Source: Acipenser ruthenus
Taxonomy: Eukaryota > Chordata > Actinopteri > Acipenseriformes > Acipenseridae
Length of the DNA: 64,000 nt
Reading direction: 5' to 3'
NCBI RefSeq assembly: GCF_902713425.1
Contig: NC_081211.1
Coordinates: 17,237,936-17,301,935 of the forward strand
Shown: piece by piece, positions 44,946-55,213 of the stretch
How the letters are laid out: the number at the start of each line of letters is the position of its first letter
Position numbering within the stretch: the stretch's first letter is position 1
The notes under the pieces: model-generated
Told to the model about the DNA's origin: nothing
The model's input: only the letters and a program-made list of their open reading frames with translations
The model's database searches: none
Translations under genes and position numbers: made by a program

Positions 44946-47900
44946 TTATTCCATCTTCACGTCCTGAAGTCCGGCGATCCTCCACTCCGCGCAGGCCTTG
45001 TCCTTCCCGAGGGTCCGGATGTCCAGAATTACAAAGTCCTTGATAAGAGTTTGTGCCCTTCTGGTCATGGTGATAGTGTCTAGCTCCTGCTTGTGATAGA
45101 CACAGACGTTACGGCCTTCCCACAGGATCTGCTTGACAACATTGATGACACGCCAAACGCACTTAGCTGTGCTGGTAGTGATTCCTCCCGCAGGCCCATA
45201 GAGCACAGTCTCAGCGGTCATCTTGGCCGTGTCAGCAAACCTGTTTAGGAAGACAGAGACAGAGAGCCAGACACTGCCAGCCACATCACACTCCCAGAAG
45301 ATATGGGCTGGTGTTTCTCTCTTGCGGCACTTTGCATAGGGGCATGTTTCTACTTGGGCTAGTCCCCTCCTGAACATGAACGCTCGAGTGGGGAGTGCAC
45401 TGTGGACGGTGTTCCATGCTATATCCTTCTGGACATTACTGAGGCAGCTGTGAGACACATTCTCCCAGATTTTTTGGCTTTGGGTGAGGGAGAAAGTAGC
45501 TACTTTTTCAATTTCCTGGGAACCGGCAAGATATTTAGTTACAGCCTTGTATTCCCAGGAGGCCAATTTTGCTTTATCTAAGCCCAATTTATATATAGTG
45601 TCCCTTAAGGTTCTATAATACAATGGGGGGTCCCAGGAGTACGGCACGGTGTTATCAATAGTGCAGAGGCCCAAGGCCCTGAGACAGGTGGCAAAATAGA
45701 AACGATTCATGTAACATACCTTCCTGTCCAGGGCCTGGATGTTCTTGATAGTTTGCGTGAGCCCCTGCACTCGGGTGAGCTGCACAACGTCCGGGACCCC
45801 CTTACCTCCCTTCTTGTCGGCTTTACTCAGAGTGGCTCGCTTTACCCTCTCCATCTTGCTGCCCCAGATAAAGCGGTGGATAATGCGGTCCACCACTTTT
45901 TTGGTGGTCCTGTCTGGGGGAAAGATTTTTCCTACATAAGAGAGGATGGGGAACAGTATAGACTTGGTTATTAATACTCTACCCGTCATTGTTAAGGATC
46001 TTGTGCTCCATCCGCCAATCTTTTTACGGACCTGGTTAATGGCCGCCGTCCAGCTCTGGGCCCCCGAGCTATTGTTCTCGAAAATGAGGCCCAGAATCTT
46101 GATTTTGTCCTTTTTGACAGGGTACATGTCCGACAGTTCCCTATCTACCTGCCAATTTTTAGACACGTAGACTTCGCTCTTGGACTTATTAATCACTGCC
46201 CCGGTCGCCGTGCAGTACTTCTCAAGGATATTACTAATCCGAGGTACCGACGATGTGTTGGTGCAAATGAGTGACACATCGTCCATATATGCTGTTGTTT
46301 TGACCTGGACCCCGTTGGATCCAGGCAGCTGGAAACCAGTTATATTGGTATCCCTACGAATTGCCTGCAGGAGGGGTTCAATGCACACGACATATAGCAG
46401 TGGGGATAGTGGGCAACCCTGTCTGACCCCTGACTGGATAGATATTTTACCAGTCAGGTGCCTGTTCACCAAGACTCGGGTACTAATGTTTGTATAGATG
46501 GTTTTAACCCACTCCCTAAGTCCAGGAGCGAATTTCATCTGGTCCATCACTTTGTACATATATTCATGGCTTACCCTATCGAACGCCTTCTCCTGGTCAA
46601 GGTTGAACAGGCAGAGGGGATGGTTCCGTTCTCTAGAATAAGCCAGAATGTCCCTTGTTAACATTAAAATATCCGTGATGGACCTCCCTGGGACGCCACA
46701 AGCCTGGTCGGGGCCAATGACCAAAGGGAGGTGTACTTGTAGCCGGAGCATCAGAGCTTTGGCTAGTATCTTGTAATCCACGCAAAGGAGGCTGATTGGG
46801 CGCCAATTCCGTAGATCTTTAACTTCCCCTTTCTTATGAAGGAGAGTAATTACACTCTCCCGCATAGAAGGGCCCAACCGCTTCTCCCTGTAGACCGCTC
46901 TGTAGACCTCCGCTAAATGGACTTTTAGCGTGTCCCAAAAAAGATGGTAATACTCACCCGGGATGCCATCTGGACCTGGCGTCTTACCGGTGTTCATGGT
47001 CTTAACCGCCTGGGTGAGCTCCTCCAGCGTGAGTTCTGGGTCCTTCTCCTCCTCCTCGTCGTCCCGCACTGAGTCAGGCTCCAACTGGCTCAGGAACCAC
47101 TCTATCAGGGTGTCATCTGTAGCTTTGATGTTATACAGGTCCCTATAGAAGTTCTCTACCACTTTTTTCACTCCCTCACTATCCTCTACTATCCTCCCCC
47201 TGCTGTCGAGCATGGAGGACATCAAGTGCCGCTTCTCCCTCGTTTTCTGGAAGAAGAAGCGAGTACACTTTTCGTCTTCCTCCATTTTTTGCACTTTTGC
47301 ATTGTGCATGACCTTTCGTTGTTCCTCCCTACAAAGCACTGAAAGATCTAGCTTGGTCTGGGCTATCTCGTCGCTTACAGGGAACCCCCGAAGCTGAAGC
47401 AGGCTCAGACGCTGGAGGGCAGCATTCAGGTGTTTATATTTGGCCCTCCTTTCTTTTGCTTTCCTTTTGCCTGCTGCTATGAAATAACCCTTAGTTCTCA
47501 TTTTGACCATCTCCCACCACTCTATAGGGGAGTTGAATAGGTCACGCAAAGTGGTCCACTCAACAAGCCTGCTCTTATAGGCTGCAGCTATGGAGGGGTC
47601 ATCGAGTAAGGAGGTGTTTAATTTCCAGACCCCTGACCCCATCTGGGAGGTCTGAGGGACCTGCAATGTTACCTGCAGGAGCCTATGGTCAGAGAAGAAG
47701 ACGGCCTGGGTGTCTACTGCCGTCTTCGTAAGGGAGCTGGTATGCAGGACGAGATCTATACGGGAGAAGGAGGTCCCAGATGAGCTCACCCAGGTAAAGG
47801 GAGGCACCAGGTCCTTACCTGCATCACACAGGGAGAAATCAAATATTACGGAGGACAAAACTCTACTAGAGCGGTCGTTGCGTGGCCTGCTCCGGTCTAC

Positions 47901-48389
47901 GTCCCTCAGAGCACAATTGAAGTCACCTGACACGATGACGGGTACGTTCCCCAGCAGGAGTGGACGCAGCTGTGGAAAAAATTGAACTCTTTCGTTTTGG
48001 TTAGTGGGTGCGTAGACATTGACCAGTCTGAGGGGAGTGTTGTTGTATGTCACATCCACGCTCAGAATTCTACCAGGTTCTACCTCCCTGCTGCTGCGGG
48101 AGGTAATAAATGGGTTTTTAAACAGGATACCTACTCCGTCGGCTCTGGCTATGTTGGAGCCCGACCAGAAGGAGTCCCCCAGGGTCCAACTCTCCTTCAG
48201 GTCCCTATAATCAGGGCTCGACGAAATACCACACTCCTGCAGAAAGATGAGATCTGCTTTCAAGTTAGCTAGATAGTTTAATACATCAAATCTTTTTTGT
48301 GTCTCCCTGATGCTCCTGACATTAACAGACACACATATCAGGGCCATCAGGGTAGCTAACAAGAAAAGGAGTCGCTGCGTCCACCCCAT
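44946..48389 (-). CDS. LINE ORF2: APE endonuclease-reverse transcriptase (copy e')
   Basis: 1147 aa, the same translation as 21248-24691: APE catalytic residues N23, E52, D156, N158 and SDH 233-235, reverse transcriptase YMDD at 701-704, C-terminal CCHC. Intact. Confidence 0.95.
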   Translation of the reverse strand: MGWTQRLLFLLATLMALICVSVNVRSIRETQKRFDVLNYLANLKADLIFLQECGISSSPDYRDLKESWTLGDSFWSGSNIARADGVGILFKNPFITSRSSREVEPGRILSVDVTYNNTPLRLVNVYAPTNQNERVQFFPQLRPLLLGNVPVIVSGDFNCALRDVDRSRPRNDRSSRVLSSVIFDFSLCDAGKDLVPPFTWVSSSGTSFSRIDLVLHTSSLTKTAVDTQAVFFSDHRLLQVTLQVPQTSQMGSGVWKLNTSLLDDPSIAAAYKSRLVEWTTLRDLFNSPIEWWEMVKMRTKGYFIAAGKRKAKERRAKYKHLNAALQRLSLLQLRGFPVSDEIAQTKLDLSVLCREEQRKVMHNAKVQKMEEDEKCTRFFFQKTREKRHLMSSMLDSRGRIVEDSEGVKKVVENFYRDLYNIKATDDTLIEWFLSQLEPDSVRDDEEEEKDPELTLEELTQAVKTMNTGKTPGPDGIPGEYYHLFWDTLKVHLAEVYRAVYREKRLGPSMRESVITLLHKKGEVKDLRNWRPISLLCVDYKILAKALMLRLQVHLPLVIGPDQACGVPGRSITDILMLTRDILAYSRERNHPLCLFNLDQEKAFDRVSHEYMYKVMDQMKFAPGLREWVKTIYTNISTRVLVNRHLTGKISIQSGVRQGCPLSPLLYVVCIEPLLQAIRRDTNITGFQLPGSNGVQVKTTAYMDDVSLICTNTSSVPRISNILEKYCTATGAVINKSKSEVYVSKNWQVDRELSDMYPVKKDKIKILGLIFENNSSGAQSWTAAINQVRKKIGGWSTRSLTMTGRVLITKSILFPILSYVGKIFPPDRTTKKVVDRIIHRFIWGSKMERVKRATLSKADKKGGKGVPDVVQLTRVQGLTQTIKNIQALDRKVCYMNRFYFATCLRALGLCTIDNTVPYSWDPPLYYRTLRDTIYKLGLDKAKLASWEYKAVTKYLAGSQEIEKVATFSLTQSQKIWENVSHSCLSNVQKDIAWNTVHSALPTRAFMFRRGLAQVETCPYAKCRKRETPAHIFWECDVAGSVWLSVSVFLNRFADTAKMTAETVLYGPAGGITTSTAKCVWRVINVVKQILWEGRNVCVYHKQELDTITMTRRAQTLIKDFVILDIRTLGKDKACAEWRIAGLQDVKME

Positions 48390-48394
48390 AGCGA

Positions 48395-50341
48395 CTATGA
48401 TTGGGAGGTCGGGACACTCTTCCTACTCTTAGCTCTACGCTTGCTTCGAGGGGGCTTGGGCTTATTTGCAACTCCCATCACCCCTGAGAAGGTACTCACT
48501 GCTGCCTCGTCCAAGAAGGCACCGTCTTTATATGCACAGTACGTGGAGTTGTTGGGGCTATTCAACTCCCCACAAGGTAAGTCTGGTGGAACTTGCTCAG
48601 GGCCCCTCGGAACGTGTGGGTCAGCTTTGTCCTGGGGGGGGGTTATGACAGACAGCATTCTTTGGCTGTTACCGTCTGTTGAATTGGAGCTGTTAGCAGA
48701 CTTCTGGCTTACCGCGTCCAGGGGTATTCCCATGTCCTCCAGTGCTGTATCTAGGAGGACCTCTAGGGGGCCCCTGGTTTTGCCCATACAAGGGAGGGGG
48801 TCAAGGATGCTTTGAAGGGAGGCCCTTCGCTTGAAGAGGGTCATTGCTACCGAGGTACTGCTGGTCAGGGAAGGTGTTGACCCCGACCTCTCCCTCGGTG
48901 CATTAGTGAACACCTCTTCTGCGAGGTGTGCTAGGGTTTGTGCCAACAACTGGGAAGGCTGGCTGGGGATGCCCTGGCTGGCTGCTACCTGCCCACTAGG
49001 CGGCAGTGTAGCCGTCCCACTCGCCTCCGTCTCTGCCTGCGAGGGCAAGACTGGGGACTTTGTGTGGACATTAGCTGGTTTTGGATCTATGGGGGCCACC
49101 TGCAACTTGCTGTCTTTGATCCTGATCTTCTTTCTTTTCCCCCCCTCGTCTCTACCCTTTCTTTTCCCCACCCTCTGCTGGTTCTTCACTCCCTTCCCCT
49201 CCTTCTCACTCTCACTTTCACTGTCGCTTTCGCTTTCCTCCCCCACGGACTCAATCCTTATGGCGTCATAACGAGAGCCGAGGGGGAGTGCTGGCGCTGA
49301 GAGGGCCCTACTCAGGGGGGGGCCGCTGCTGGGTCCGGGCTCCCTCCCTGCCTCGTGTTCTGCATCAGAGGAGCTACTGGAGGAGCTAGTGGAGTGGCTG
49401 TTGTACTCTCTCTCTGGGCTGGGGGAAGGGGTCCTCGTAAAACGGGACATGTCTCGGGGGCGGGGGGGTGAGGGGGGTGCTGGTGATGATGGTGGTGCTG
49501 GAGTCTGGGTCTTGGATGCTGTTGGTGGTGATGTGGACTGGTCTTTGTTACTTGCTCCCTCTTCCTGCTCAGGCCTAGGCTTGTTCGTGTTTGCCTTGCT
49601 GGCTCTGGCCATGTTGGCATAGGAAGAGGGGCAGTCCTTAAACAGGTGCCCCTTCTTTCCACACAAATTGCACTGCCTCTCTTCTCTGCAGTGGCTGGTC
49701 TCGTGGGGGGCGCCGCAGTTCCTGCACTTGACTACAGTACATGCGGCCGCCAGGTGTCCTAATTCCCCACATTTCCTGCAGAGTTTTGGCATCCCATTAT
49801 AGAATACCAGCCCTCTGTTGGGCCCTAACACTATGGAGTTTGGAATGTGGCGGACGCCTCCAATGCCCGATGGATCAACATTGAGGCGTACCAGCCACTT
49901 TCTGGCTCCTGTCCAAACCCCATCTTCGTCTGTAATTTTCCTCCCTTCTGATGACACCCTCCCATAGCGGTTAAGCCATGTTGTAATATCATAGTCGCTA
50001 ACAGCCTCATTGAAAAATTGGACAGTAACAACTTTCATTTCTCTGTCTGTCAGTGCATCCACACAAAATTCTTTGTATGGAGCGAGATATTTATTCTCCC
50101 CCCAAAAGGACCACATTTCTTGTAACTTTTGGGGGTTCCTAAAACTGACCTCAAACACTTCCTTAAGCCCTGGCAATTTCACCAAACAATTCAAGTCAGA
50201 AGGGGAAAAACCCATACCCCTCTGAAGAATGGTCCGGCTGAACTCCAGTCTCGTCAGTCCTGGTTCCGTTTCCTCTTGCTGGGTCCTTGTGAAGCGCACC
50301 GCATTGTGCCTCCTAGTCTCCTGGGTTGGCCGGAACGCCAT
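48395..50341 (-). CDS. LINE ORF1: CCHC nucleic-acid-binding protein (copy e')
   Basis: 648 aa, the same translation as 24697-26643, with three CCHC knuckles at residues 188-237, a Ser/Pro-rich middle and a basic C-terminus. Intact, with a 5-nt gap to ORF2. Confidence 0.94.
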   Translation of the reverse strand: MAFRPTQETRRHNAVRFTRTQQEETEPGLTRLEFSRTILQRGMGFSPSDLNCLVKLPGLKEVFEVSFRNPQKLQEMWSFWGENKYLAPYKEFCVDALTDREMKVVTVQFFNEAVSDYDITTWLNRYGRVSSEGRKITDEDGVWTGARKWLVRLNVDPSGIGGVRHIPNSIVLGPNRGLVFYNGMPKLCRKCGELGHLAAACTVVKCRNCGAPHETSHCREERQCNLCGKKGHLFKDCPSSYANMARASKANTNKPRPEQEEGASNKDQSTSPPTASKTQTPAPPSSPAPPSPPRPRDMSRFTRTPSPSPEREYNSHSTSSSSSSSDAEHEAGREPGPSSGPPLSRALSAPALPLGSRYDAIRIESVGEESESDSESESEKEGKGVKNQQRVGKRKGRDEGGKRKKIRIKDSKLQVAPIDPKPANVHTKSPVLPSQAETEASGTATLPPSGQVAASQGIPSQPSQLLAQTLAHLAEEVFTNAPRERSGSTPSLTSSTSVAMTLFKRRASLQSILDPLPCMGKTRGPLEVLLDTALEDMGIPLDAVSQKSANSSNSTDGNSQRMLSVITPPQDKADPHVPRGPEQVPPDLPCGELNSPNNSTYCAYKDGAFLDEAAVSTFSGVMGVANKPKPPRSKRRAKSRKSVPTSQS

Positions 50342-50757
50342 CCTTCAGCTGGCTCCTCCGATTGGGGTGGGAGAAGCCTCTGGACGTCCGGGTTGTCTCT
50401 CTCTACGGAAAAGAAACAACGTAAGCAGCAAATCTGGGCAGTTGAAGGAACTATTACTTTAGTCCCTGAGGAGATGGTCGCCTCGCAAGAGGGACCCCCT
50501 CCCCAGGTGAACGGTGTCCTTCCCTGGCGGAGTAGGGGGCGCTGCTTGGCACCGAGACCACGTAGGAAGAATCGTGGCTGTGATGCCTCCTCGGGGTTGT
50601 TAGAAATGGATTTAATAAAGTAATTGTGTTGCTATTTTATTCTAATACAGTTGAAGTTCATGGAACAGAATTCAAGTTATAATTTGTTCCATTGTTTTAT
50701 CTCTAACGCTACTAACACATCTAATAATACGCAGTTATAACCATTTTGTTTTTCTAA

Positions 50758-50953
50758 TCACTTCACTGTTAAAGCACCAATGTGGTGGTGCTGTGTCGGG
50801 GGTCTTGCTGGTAGACATCGGCCCATATGAGTGTAACACTCGACCCAGTGTCCTCCAGCGCAGTGCAGGAGACCCCCTCTTTGCTGACCAGGACGCGACG
50901 GAAGTCCAGCACCGAGTCCTGCCTACAGTACCACCGCCATGGCCAAGTAACAT
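50758..50953 (-). mobile_element. LTR-retrotransposon protease fragment (fossil), copy 3
   Basis: Duplicate of the relic at 27060-27255; a broken, isolated fragment. Confidence 0.5.
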
Positions 50954-51344
50954 GATAGTAACTGGAAGGTAAGGATTCTGTGAAGATTTATAATTTGAGA
51001 GCCTAGTTATTCCTGTGCTAAAAAAAAATTAAAAAAATCAGGGCCTGCCTTATGATTGCTATAATTGATATTAGTCCGGTTGAACACATTTTCTAGTAAA
51101 ATCATAAATACTGTTTCAGGTGGCACTGCCTACGCAGCACAAACTTAGAAATCAGTCAGACTCGACTTAGAGTGAACGCATTGGTCGTAACAAGAAGTTA
51201 CAACAAGCGCTGCTATCGCTATGATACATTTACGCTTGCATTTAAAAAAAATAAATACATAATTAACCCACGGGTTTTAACCGTACACAAATAAAATGCA
51301 ACAAATGGAGACCACTGAAAAATAATAATACAGAAAAAAATAGC

Positions 51345-51417
51345 TGTTTCCGCCCGGTTTCGAACCGGGGACCTTTCGCGTGTGAGGCGAACGTGATAAC
51401 CACTACACTACGGAAAC
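51345..51417 (-). tRNA. tRNA-Val (CAC), copy 3
   Basis: Duplicate of 27647-27719; intact. Confidence 0.96.
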
Positions 51418-52125
51418 TTCATGGAAGACAGCGCTCAAGCACTGAACACAGCAAGTGCTACAGGTCGCTGGTGATGCACGTGTTCATTTTCTAAGTACAG
51501 GCGTATTTTCACTAATAGTCTATACTTTTCAATGGGAAGAATATGTCTGTTTATCCCATTTAGTTGTAATAGCGTTAATTTGCCGTTCAACTTTCAAATA
51601 GTTGAGTTTTAGGTAAAACATACTGACTAAAAACATAACGACGCAGAATACGTAGTATAGTGATTATCACGTCCGCCTAACACGCATAACATACTCCCGA
51701 CTTTTAAGAATGTGTTTGTTAACATTTATGTATTTAGCTTTTTCTATTTACAGAGCTGCCCCTTTCGTCATAGTCACGCCCCCTTAGTGACTCTCCATGG
51801 CCTCTCTTAAGTTTCTATTTTTTTTTTTTTTTTTTTTACAAAACACTTTATTTCAGTGAGGACAAACTGTTTTAGCAATACAAATAGTCTATAAAAATGA
51901 TATTCTGAAATGTACAAAAGCACAGGTAAAATAATATAATATATAGTCAACACAACGAATAATACTGTAAATATGGTACGGCGGGTAAGGATTACGTATA
52001 TAGGTATAGATATAAAAAAATAAGCAAATATACATCATATCTGGTAAATAATTGTCAACTACATTTTGTGCGGAAAATATTTAAGGAGAGTTTTAAAAAA
52101 ATAAAATAAAAAAATAAAACAACTT
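51418..52125. other. Spacer between tRNA-Val and tRNA-Asp, copy 3
   Basis: Duplicate of 27720-28427; AT-rich with a long T-run, no gene. Confidence 0.55.
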
Positions 52126-52197
52126 CTCCCCGTCGGGGAATTGAACCCCGGTCTCCCGCGTGACAGGCGGGGATACTGACCACTATACTAACGAGGA
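52126..52197 (-). tRNA. tRNA-Asp (GTC), copy 5
   Basis: Duplicate of 28428-28499; intact, next to the right end of the tandem duplication. Confidence 0.96.
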
Positions 52198-52632
52198 ATG
52201 CGTAAACAGTAATCGTTCTGTACTCACAGGAAGACCGCCCTAAACGATTTCCCATTCATTGCTGCCGCCACAACATGATTTTGGCGCTGTTGTGCAGGTC
52301 TGTGCTAAACTTAATGTATTGAGTTGTGCAGATCTACCAAGAGATGGCACTAAAGAGCATGAAGTGTTTCGTCTGCTTCGGCTCAGTGAATTTTGCGAAC
52401 CTAATGATTCAGAGACTTCACTTCCCTTCCCACCATCACTAATTGCACGAATGGTTGAGTGATTGGATGAAAGTGGGGCACAACCGGTTCTACTATACAT
52501 ACACAACTAAGACACCCACTTTCTTAGTGTGATCAAGAAGACTGCAGTCTGTAACCAATGTTACTTTGAATAGCAAGCCTATTTATCATACCAACACTAC
52601 ACACTGCAATTCTATTATTTTACAACACAAGG

Positions 52633-52699
52633 AAGCCCCGCCAAAGCAGGGCATCAAAAAATTAGTTGCAACTCATAAATGTTCCTCTCCACGGAAATC
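52633..52699 (-). pseudogene. U5 snRNA 3' half (before copy a''')
   Basis: Same as 4444-4510 with the deeper junction, and a small difference in the 3' stem (GGGGCTT instead of GGGGTTT). The 3' box is present just left. Confidence 0.9.
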
Positions 52700-53303
52700 T
52701 TTATTGAGATTTTACATTTTTTTACATTTACACCCATTCGTTTTTTCATTCATTTTACATTTCTTTTAAAGATGACATTCATGCATACAGACAGACATAC
52801 ATTTTGTTTTAAAAGCATTTAAAACACATTTAAAAACACCAAGACAACTGTGCTTTATACATGGTTAAAACAGACACAGATTAAAATCGACATGAAAAAA
52901 ACCTGTGCTGCTTTAAAAGTGACTGGAAAAAAAGAACCATCTATAAAAAACCAGTGCTTGTGAGGGCCGGGGAGTGCTCTCTAAAAAAGTTCAAAAGTGA
53001 ACATAAAACTATAGATCTAAAACAGGGACAGGGGAAAAGGGACAGTGTATAAAACAGTGAGTTAAAATTCTAAAATTTTAAAACACTTAAAATGTAACTT
53101 TTAATAGTTGACATTAAAAATCTTTTAGATACGTAAATACAAAACAAAACCAAATAAAACATTCAAAATAAATCAAAAACAAGAGAGTCCATAAAACTGA
53201 AACAAAAAAACTACATAAAACCAGGGCACCGTTCAAAAACGGTCATGCCAGCTAAAAGGGGCGGAATGCTGGCATGACAAAATAAATAAAAGGCTTAGCG
53301 GTG
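52700..53303 (-). mobile_element. LINE copy a''': 3'UTR only
   Basis: Same truncation and TATAG junction as copy a; a slightly diverged duplicate. Confidence 0.88.
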
Positions 53304-53462
53304 TATAGTACAACCGGTTCTACTATACATACACAACTAAGACACCCACTTTCTTAGTGTGATCAAGAAGACTGCAGTCTGTAACAAATGTTACTTTGAA
53401 TAGCACGCCCATTTATCATACCAACACTACACACTGCAATTCTATTATTTTACAACACAAGG

Positions 53463-53539
53463 AAGCCCCGCCAAAGCAGGGCATCAAAAAATTAGTTGAA
53501 ACTCATAAATGTTCCTCTCCACGGAAATCTTTAGTAAAA
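53463..53539 (-). pseudogene. U5 snRNA 3' half (before copy g)
   Basis: 77-nt segment as in 5274-5350: loop I from TTTTAC, Sm site AATTTTTTGA, 3' stem, 3' box. Confidence 0.93.
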
Positions 53540-54141
53540 TACTCTTTTATTGAGATTTTACATTTTTTACATTTACACCCATTCGTTTTTTCATTCATTT
53601 TACATTTCTTTTAAAGATGACATTCATGCATACAGACATACATTTTGTTTTAAAAGCATTTAAAATACATTTAAAAACACCAAGACAATTGTGCTTTGTA
53701 CATGGTTAAAACAGACACAGATTAAAATCAACATGAAAAAAACCTGTGCTGTTTTAAAAGTGACTGGAAAAAAAGAACCATCTATAAAAAAAACAGTGCT
53801 TGTGAGGGCCGGGGAGTGCTCTCTAAAAAGGTTAAAAAGTGAACATAAAACTAGATCTAAAACAGGGACAGGGGAAAAGGGACAGTGTATAAAACAGTGA
53901 GTTAAAATTCTAAAATTTTAAAACACTTAAAATGTAACTTTTAATAGTTTACATTAAAAATCTTAAAGATACATAAAACAAAACAAAACAAAACAAAATC
54001 AAATAAGACATTCAAAATAAATCAAATCACAGTCCATAAAACTGAAACAAAAAGACTACATAAAACCAGGGCACCGTTCAAAAACGGTCATGCCAGCTAA
54101 AAGGGGCGGAATGCTGGCATGACAAAATAAATAAAAGGCTT
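53540..54141 (-). mobile_element. LINE copy g: 3'UTR only, separate truncation
   Basis: About 600 bp of LINE 3'UTR. Its 5' end lies after ATAAAAGGCT, about 7 nt from the truncation of the a-type copies, and joins unrelated sequence. It is therefore a second, independent 5' truncation next to the conserved hairpin. Confidence 0.85.
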
Positions 54142-54270
54142 TTAGACACATATGTAACACATTAGTTTACTATAAAGCTACGTCTTAGTTGGTGCTTATC
54201 TTGGCGAGAGCCGAGTTCAAAGCAGCATGAAGTTTTAACATCTACTCTCGTGTAATGGAAATCATACACG
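54142..54270. other. Unique spacer
   Basis: No repeat or gene recognised. Confidence 0.4.
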
Positions 54271-54333
54271 TGTTTCCACACCAGGGATCTTTCGCGTGTG
54301 AGGCGAACGTGATAACCACTACACTACGGAAAC
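54271..54333 (-). pseudogene. tRNA-Val pseudogene (CAC), T-arm partly lost
   Basis: The minus strand keeps the acceptor, D- and anticodon arms of tRNA-Val-CAC, but about 10 nt including the T-loop TTCGA are missing. Paralogue of 170-223. Confidence 0.8.
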
Positions 54334-54497
54334 ATTTCACAAACTGCTGTAACCGCTTATCAAATACAATGAACTTCAAATACATACAAATAATGCACTA
54401 TAGTGCAGTTTTCGATACGTGTAATATGATATAAGAAGTATATTGTTACAAAATGTATTTGTAACGGGTTGTTATTTTAAAATAAATTTAAAAAAAC

Positions 54498-54570
54498 TGT
54501 TTCCGCCCGGTCTCGAACCGGGGACCTTTCGCGTGTTAGGCGAACGTGATAACCACTACACTACGGAAAC
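54498..54570 (-). tRNA. tRNA-Val (AAC)
   Basis: 73 nt, anticodon loop CTAACAC, T-loop TTCGAGA, stems fully paired, T-run terminator on the minus strand. Paralogue of 389-461 with a cleaner sequence. Confidence 0.95.
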
Positions 54571-54590
54571 GTATTCTTTGTTGTTTTGTT

Positions 54591-55040
54591 TTTAGCCAGT
54601 ATATTTTATCGGCAAATTAACGCTACTACTACTAAATGGGATAAACAGACATATTCCCACTGAAAAGTATAGACTATTAAAGTGATGATACGGCTGTACT
54701 TAGAAAATGAACTAAACACGTGCATCACCAGCGACCTGTAGCACTTGCTGTGTTCAGTACTTGAGAGATGTTTTCAATGAAGTTTCCGTAGTGTAGTGGT
54801 TATCACGTTCGCCTCACACGCGAAAGGTCCCCGGGCGGAAACATTTTTTTTTGTATTATTATTTTTTCAGTGGTCTCCATTTGTTGCATTTTCAACGTTT
54901 AAAACCCATAGGTTTTTTTTTTTTTTTTTAAATGCAACGGTAAATGTATCATAGCGATAGCAGCGTTTGTTGTAACTTTTTGTTACCACCAATGCATTCA
55001 CTCTGAGTCTGTTTGAGCTGTGTAGGCAGTGCCACCTGGT
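54591..55040 (+). repeat. Inverted, diverged copy of the tRNA-Val host unit
   Basis: Read on the minus strand, this block matches host unit H around tRNA-Val (about 2950-3350 and 27430-27900). The right part (54845-55040) corresponds to the left spacer, and the left part (54600-54780) to the spacer right of the tRNA. The tRNA itself is the plus-strand pseudogene at 54782-54842. Divergence is much greater than between the direct copies, so this is an older inverted duplicate. Confidence 0.75.
54782..54842 (+). pseudogene. tRNA-Val pseudogene (CAC), plus strand
   Basis: The plus strand reads GTTTCCGTAGTGTAGTGG and anticodon loop CTCACAC, but jumps from GGTCCC to CGGGCGGAAAC, losing the T-loop and B box. 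It cannot be transcribed normally. Confidence 0.85.
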
Positions 55041-55141
55041 ACAGCGATCTGATACTAAAACGTATTTTGGTAACTTGGAGAACGAATACCTTGGGTTGAG
55101 CAATACTGTTGGGTGGAAACGGCGCGGCAGGGGTGAATCAC

Positions 55142-55162
55142 ATTTGCATACCCATAATGCAC
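55142..55162. promoter_or_regulatory. Possible snRNA-type distal enhancer (octamer plus Staf/SPH site)
   Basis: The octamer ATTTGCAT (55142-55149) is followed at once by ACCCATAATGCAC (55150-55162), which fits the Staf/ZNF143 consensus core CCCAnnATGC. This pair is the usual distal element of vertebrate snRNA promoters. No proximal element or intact snRNA lies at the expected distance. The adjoining CGGGGCTTCCTTG also matches the end of U5 in inverted orientation, so chance or a degraded U5 copy remains possible. Confidence 0.35.
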
Positions 55163-55213
55163 TTTGACGGGGCTTCCTTGAACAGGCTTCGAAATGTAAA
55201 TGCAGTTACGGGA

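Larger units (their letters stand above)
44297..50597 (-). mobile_element. Full-length LINE copy e'
   Basis: Duplicate of copy e (20599-26899) with 5'UTR, both intact ORFs and 3'UTR. If the 23.7-kb duplication is real, the locus has two competent copies; if it is an assembly artefact, this is the same copy. Confidence 0.92.
28817..52260. repeat. Unit 2 of the 23.7-kb tandem duplication
   Basis: Near-perfect copy of 5119-28562 (offset 23,698 bp). At its right end 37 bp present at 28563-28599 are missing and the sequence continues as a third, more diverged unit. Confidence 0.9.
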
